From positions 15,178 through 33,539 of the forward strand of contig JAHBMJ010001309.1 of the NCBI GenBank assembly GCA_018398765.1: a DNA stretch of 18,362 bases, written 5' to 3'. A program made the translations under genes and the position numbers. Origin of the DNA: Chromera velia (lineage: Eukaryota > Sar > Chromeraceae). The notes below the pieces were generated by a model. The model was not told the origin of the DNA, searched no databases, and worked only from the letters and a program-made list of their open reading frames with translations. Positions 16,499 through 18,362 of the stretch are shown here, piece after piece (the first letter of the stretch is position 1; the number at the start of each line of letters is the position of its first letter).

Positions 16499-17220
16499 GT
16501 GAGTTACCCCTTTTTTATCTTTGTCACACAAAGAGGTTACAGGTTACCCAGTTACAAGCATTTTAAGCTCAGTAACCGACCAAATTTTTAACTTTTAAAA
16601 ACATTCAAAATGATGTTTAGAACACGTTCGAATGCTTTTTAAGGGAGGTTACTTCATTTTTGAGGGGCCCGGGGTTAAAAAAGGTTACGGGTTACCCAGT
16701 TACGGAGGGTTTAGGGGCAAAATGAGTGTAACACATCATTTTTCATTAATTTATTTTTGACCATAACCTGAATTGTTTAACAATCTTGAAGCCAGTTTTA
16801 TGAGTAACCAAACGTAACTAATTAATTGGCAGCACTTTTGACTGATGGTTACATGTCACACATTGTAGGAGGGGGGGTGTAGGGTCAGTAACCATGGTAT
16901 AACTAGCTGAAGTGCCTCCCCTTAGGCTGCCTCCCTTTTGTGCCGGACATCTGTCCAAGGATGGGCAGGCACGACGGGGTACGCAAACAACAACAGAGAA
17001 CAACAGGCACTCAGAGGAGATGGTGTACTAACTGTGAGTCTGTGACCTGTCAGAACTCAATGTTTCTGTGCTGCTGCAGTCGGTTACCAATAAAATAAAG
17101 GAACAATTGTGATCAACAGTTGTAAACAGTTTTTTAAAGGAGCAATTTAGAAGAGGTTTGAAAGAACGTCCAGTGAAGTTGAGTCTGAAAATGAGTCGAG
17201 TGCATGAGTCGAACTGAGCG
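16499..17220. other. Non-coding region with repeated GGTTAC phrases
   Basis: AGGTTAC(A/G)GGTTACCCAG occurs at about 16531 and 16681, each time followed by TTAC. Other isolated GTTAC and GTAAC words are scattered to 17090. No gene recognised; the short minus-strand frame at 16818-17003 has no family features. Confidence 0.5.
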
Positions 17221-17229
17221 TATCCTATG

Positions 17230-17483
17230 AGATTCCTCTCTGTGGCGGCGCCTCAACTTTTTTTTTGCAGGCTCCACGGCGGTGCGGCTCCACCGCGGAG
17301 TGGACCTTTTTGCTGGGCCTGGCTGCCCCGCGGCATGCCGCCGTGGGGCTTGTGCCACCGCGGGGCTCCACACATCCTGCGTGCCGCGTCGCTCCGCGGT
17401 ATGCCGCGGACAGGAGAAAATTTCGCCCCGCGGCGCACGGCGCCCTTCGGGCGCCCCGCGGCGTTTGCCCACAAATGCCGCGG
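17230..17483. repeat. GC-rich palindromic cluster (CCGCGG-rich)
   Basis: About 250 bp of very GC-rich DNA in AT-rich surroundings. CCGCGG occurs eight times in roughly 200 bp. Local hairpins include GGCGCCC/GGGCGCC with a TTC loop at 17439-17455, and an imperfect GCCCCGCGGC/GCCGCCGTGGGGC pair near 17322-17347. All frames are open because of composition, so I do not call any of them genes. Confidence 0.8.
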
Positions 17484-17937
17484 GCTTTACAGGCATCAGG
17501 ACACTATGTGTGTTCTCTAATCATGCCTACGGTCTATCCATCGGCTTGCAAGGATCGACGTAATACTGCGATTAATTGGCATGCTGATTTTGAGCTATTA
17601 ATGTTTAGCTCGGCGTGTATGCGAAGCGTCATCCTCCGATGGTTTTTCGCATGCATGCGTTTTTTGTATGTCGTGTAATTAGCATGTATTCGATAAATTC
17701 CAATTGAATCAGACAGCAGCCTGTTGGATTGTACTGGATTATGGTAGATTGACCGTGTGCTCCTACCGACACATTTGTGCACAGACAACATAGGATCTCA
17801 GCTGTTGGAAGAGACTTTCAATTTCGTAGAATCTCCATTATAGATTCTTTTTCCGGGTCGGCTCCTTGCCTTGAACCTTGGAATTCTATAGACCGTCACG
17901 TGCATGCAGTGAAGTCCAGTCTCTCTGCTGTCCCTGT
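17484..17937. other. Intergenic stretch with a 12-bp palindrome
   Basis: No gene recognised. CGCATGCATGCG at 17648-17659 is a perfect palindrome flanked by T-runs and contains TGCATGCA. The end (TCTCTCTGCTGTCCCTGTAG, ending at 17939) resembles an intron 3' end in front of the right-edge reading frame. Confidence 0.45.
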
Positions 17938-17970
17938 AGACTGATTCTTAGGCACTTGAGGGACTCAGAG

Positions 17971-18362
17971 ATGTACAAGTCAGTGAAAGAACGGCTCGGT
18001 CAGGTGGAAGTGGAAGAGGCGCCCCCGGATACGGGGAGAATGGTTGAGCCAAGGAAGAGGATCCCAGATAGAATGGTTGTGAAACCATATCTGCCGGGTC
18101 ATGAGCTGAAGGCGGACGAAGTCATCGTCCATACGTTCGACACAGAGAAGACGGGAATGACAGAATGGGTCCTGGTGAAGATGAGGGTGGCAGACGCTGC
18201 GAATTTGAAAGCCATGAACAAGGATGCCCTCGAGTCCTCTATGAAGGTGGAGGTAATGAATAAACAGGCATACGATAGACTGATCGTGCCGTCGAGGAAA
18301 ATGAAGAAGGGGGGAGAGATAAACGAAAAGGCACATATCGGAATGATGGAGGTGAAGGAAGC
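17971..18362 (+). CDS. Unrecognised Met/Lys-rich protein, partial at right edge
   Basis: The frame is open from ATG 17971 to the window end (130 codons, no stop) and also open upstream past 17940. I do not recognise the family. Visible sequence includes 'GQVEVEEAPPDTGRMVEP', 'ELKADEVIVHTFDTEKTGMT' and 'WVLVKMRVADAANLKAMNKD'. It is charged, rich in Met (about one per ten residues) and Lys, soluble-looking, with no signal peptide. Composition is GC-richer than the flank, consistent with real coding. The start is uncertain: a possible acceptor (CCCTGTAG at 17932-17939) would make this an internal exon whose frame reads through the ATG. Confidence 0.6.
   Translation, partial: MYKSVKERLGQVEVEEAPPDTGRMVEPRKRIPDRMVVKPYLPGHELKADEVIVHTFDTEKTGMTEWVLVKMRVADAANLKAMNKDALESSMKVEVMNKQAYDRLIVPSRKMKKGGEINEKAHIGMMEVKE

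Noticed and set aside
17227-17678. Overlapping open frames on both strands in the GC-rich cluster
   Set aside because: All frames are open because GC-rich palindromes lack stop codons; no family features.

Overview
This window looks like nuclear DNA from a eukaryotic alga, not a prokaryotic segment. The evidence is spliced multi-exon genes with GT-AG introns, (CA)n and (GA)n microsatellites inside introns, a 5'-truncated non-LTR retrotransposon, foldback elements and many AT-rich stretches. One gene encodes a DUF4336 protein (a cyanobacterial/plant family) behind a hydrophobic signal sequence followed by a Ser/Thr/Arg-rich stretch. That leader suggests import into a complex (secondary) plastid. 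Together with the secreted MAM/FN3-like protein, this makes a chromerid-like alveolate or a similar secondary-plastid alga my best guess. This is inference; I cannot name the species.

Positions 1-4747 (minus strand) hold a secreted, Cys-containing multidomain protein of at least nine exons that runs off the left edge. In order it has a signal peptide, an extracellular Cys module, a complete MAM domain built across three exons, a 'YGDGWTG' module and FN3-like repeats. Positions 4748-5445 are a divergent intergenic spacer. Positions 5446-9252 (plus strand) hold the DUF4336 gene, modelled here as seven exons and 439 residues. Its first intron carries an eleven-copy, exactly 54-bp tandem array that ends on the 3' splice site.

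From 9253 to about 17940 the window is a graveyard of repeats and broken genes. It contains: an AT-rich stretch with a TATA-like box (9253-10074); an ankyrin-repeat pseudogene on the minus strand (10075-10850), which may continue at 11767-12205 on the far side of a roughly 690-bp TTGGGC-rich foldback element (about 10930-11625); a 5'-truncated LINE reverse-transcriptase fragment with poly(A) and a probable target-site duplication (12419-14113); a larger inverted-repeat element whose arms contain 21-bp tandem repeats (14734-16498) and whose centre holds an acidic coding-like fragment; and a GC-rich CCGCGG cluster (17230-17483). The right edge (17971-18362) opens an unrecognised Met/Lys-rich reading frame.

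The two intact genes are head to head and could share a promoter region, but their products (secretory or surface versus plastid) show no obvious functional link. I see no defence system, operon or CRISPR. The most unusual signals concern introns: a tandem array built from an intron's 3' end, a duplicated exon/donor junction, and donors embedded in GTCNGT-type repeats. A second unusual signal is pseudogenes that have decayed almost entirely by in-frame stop codons.
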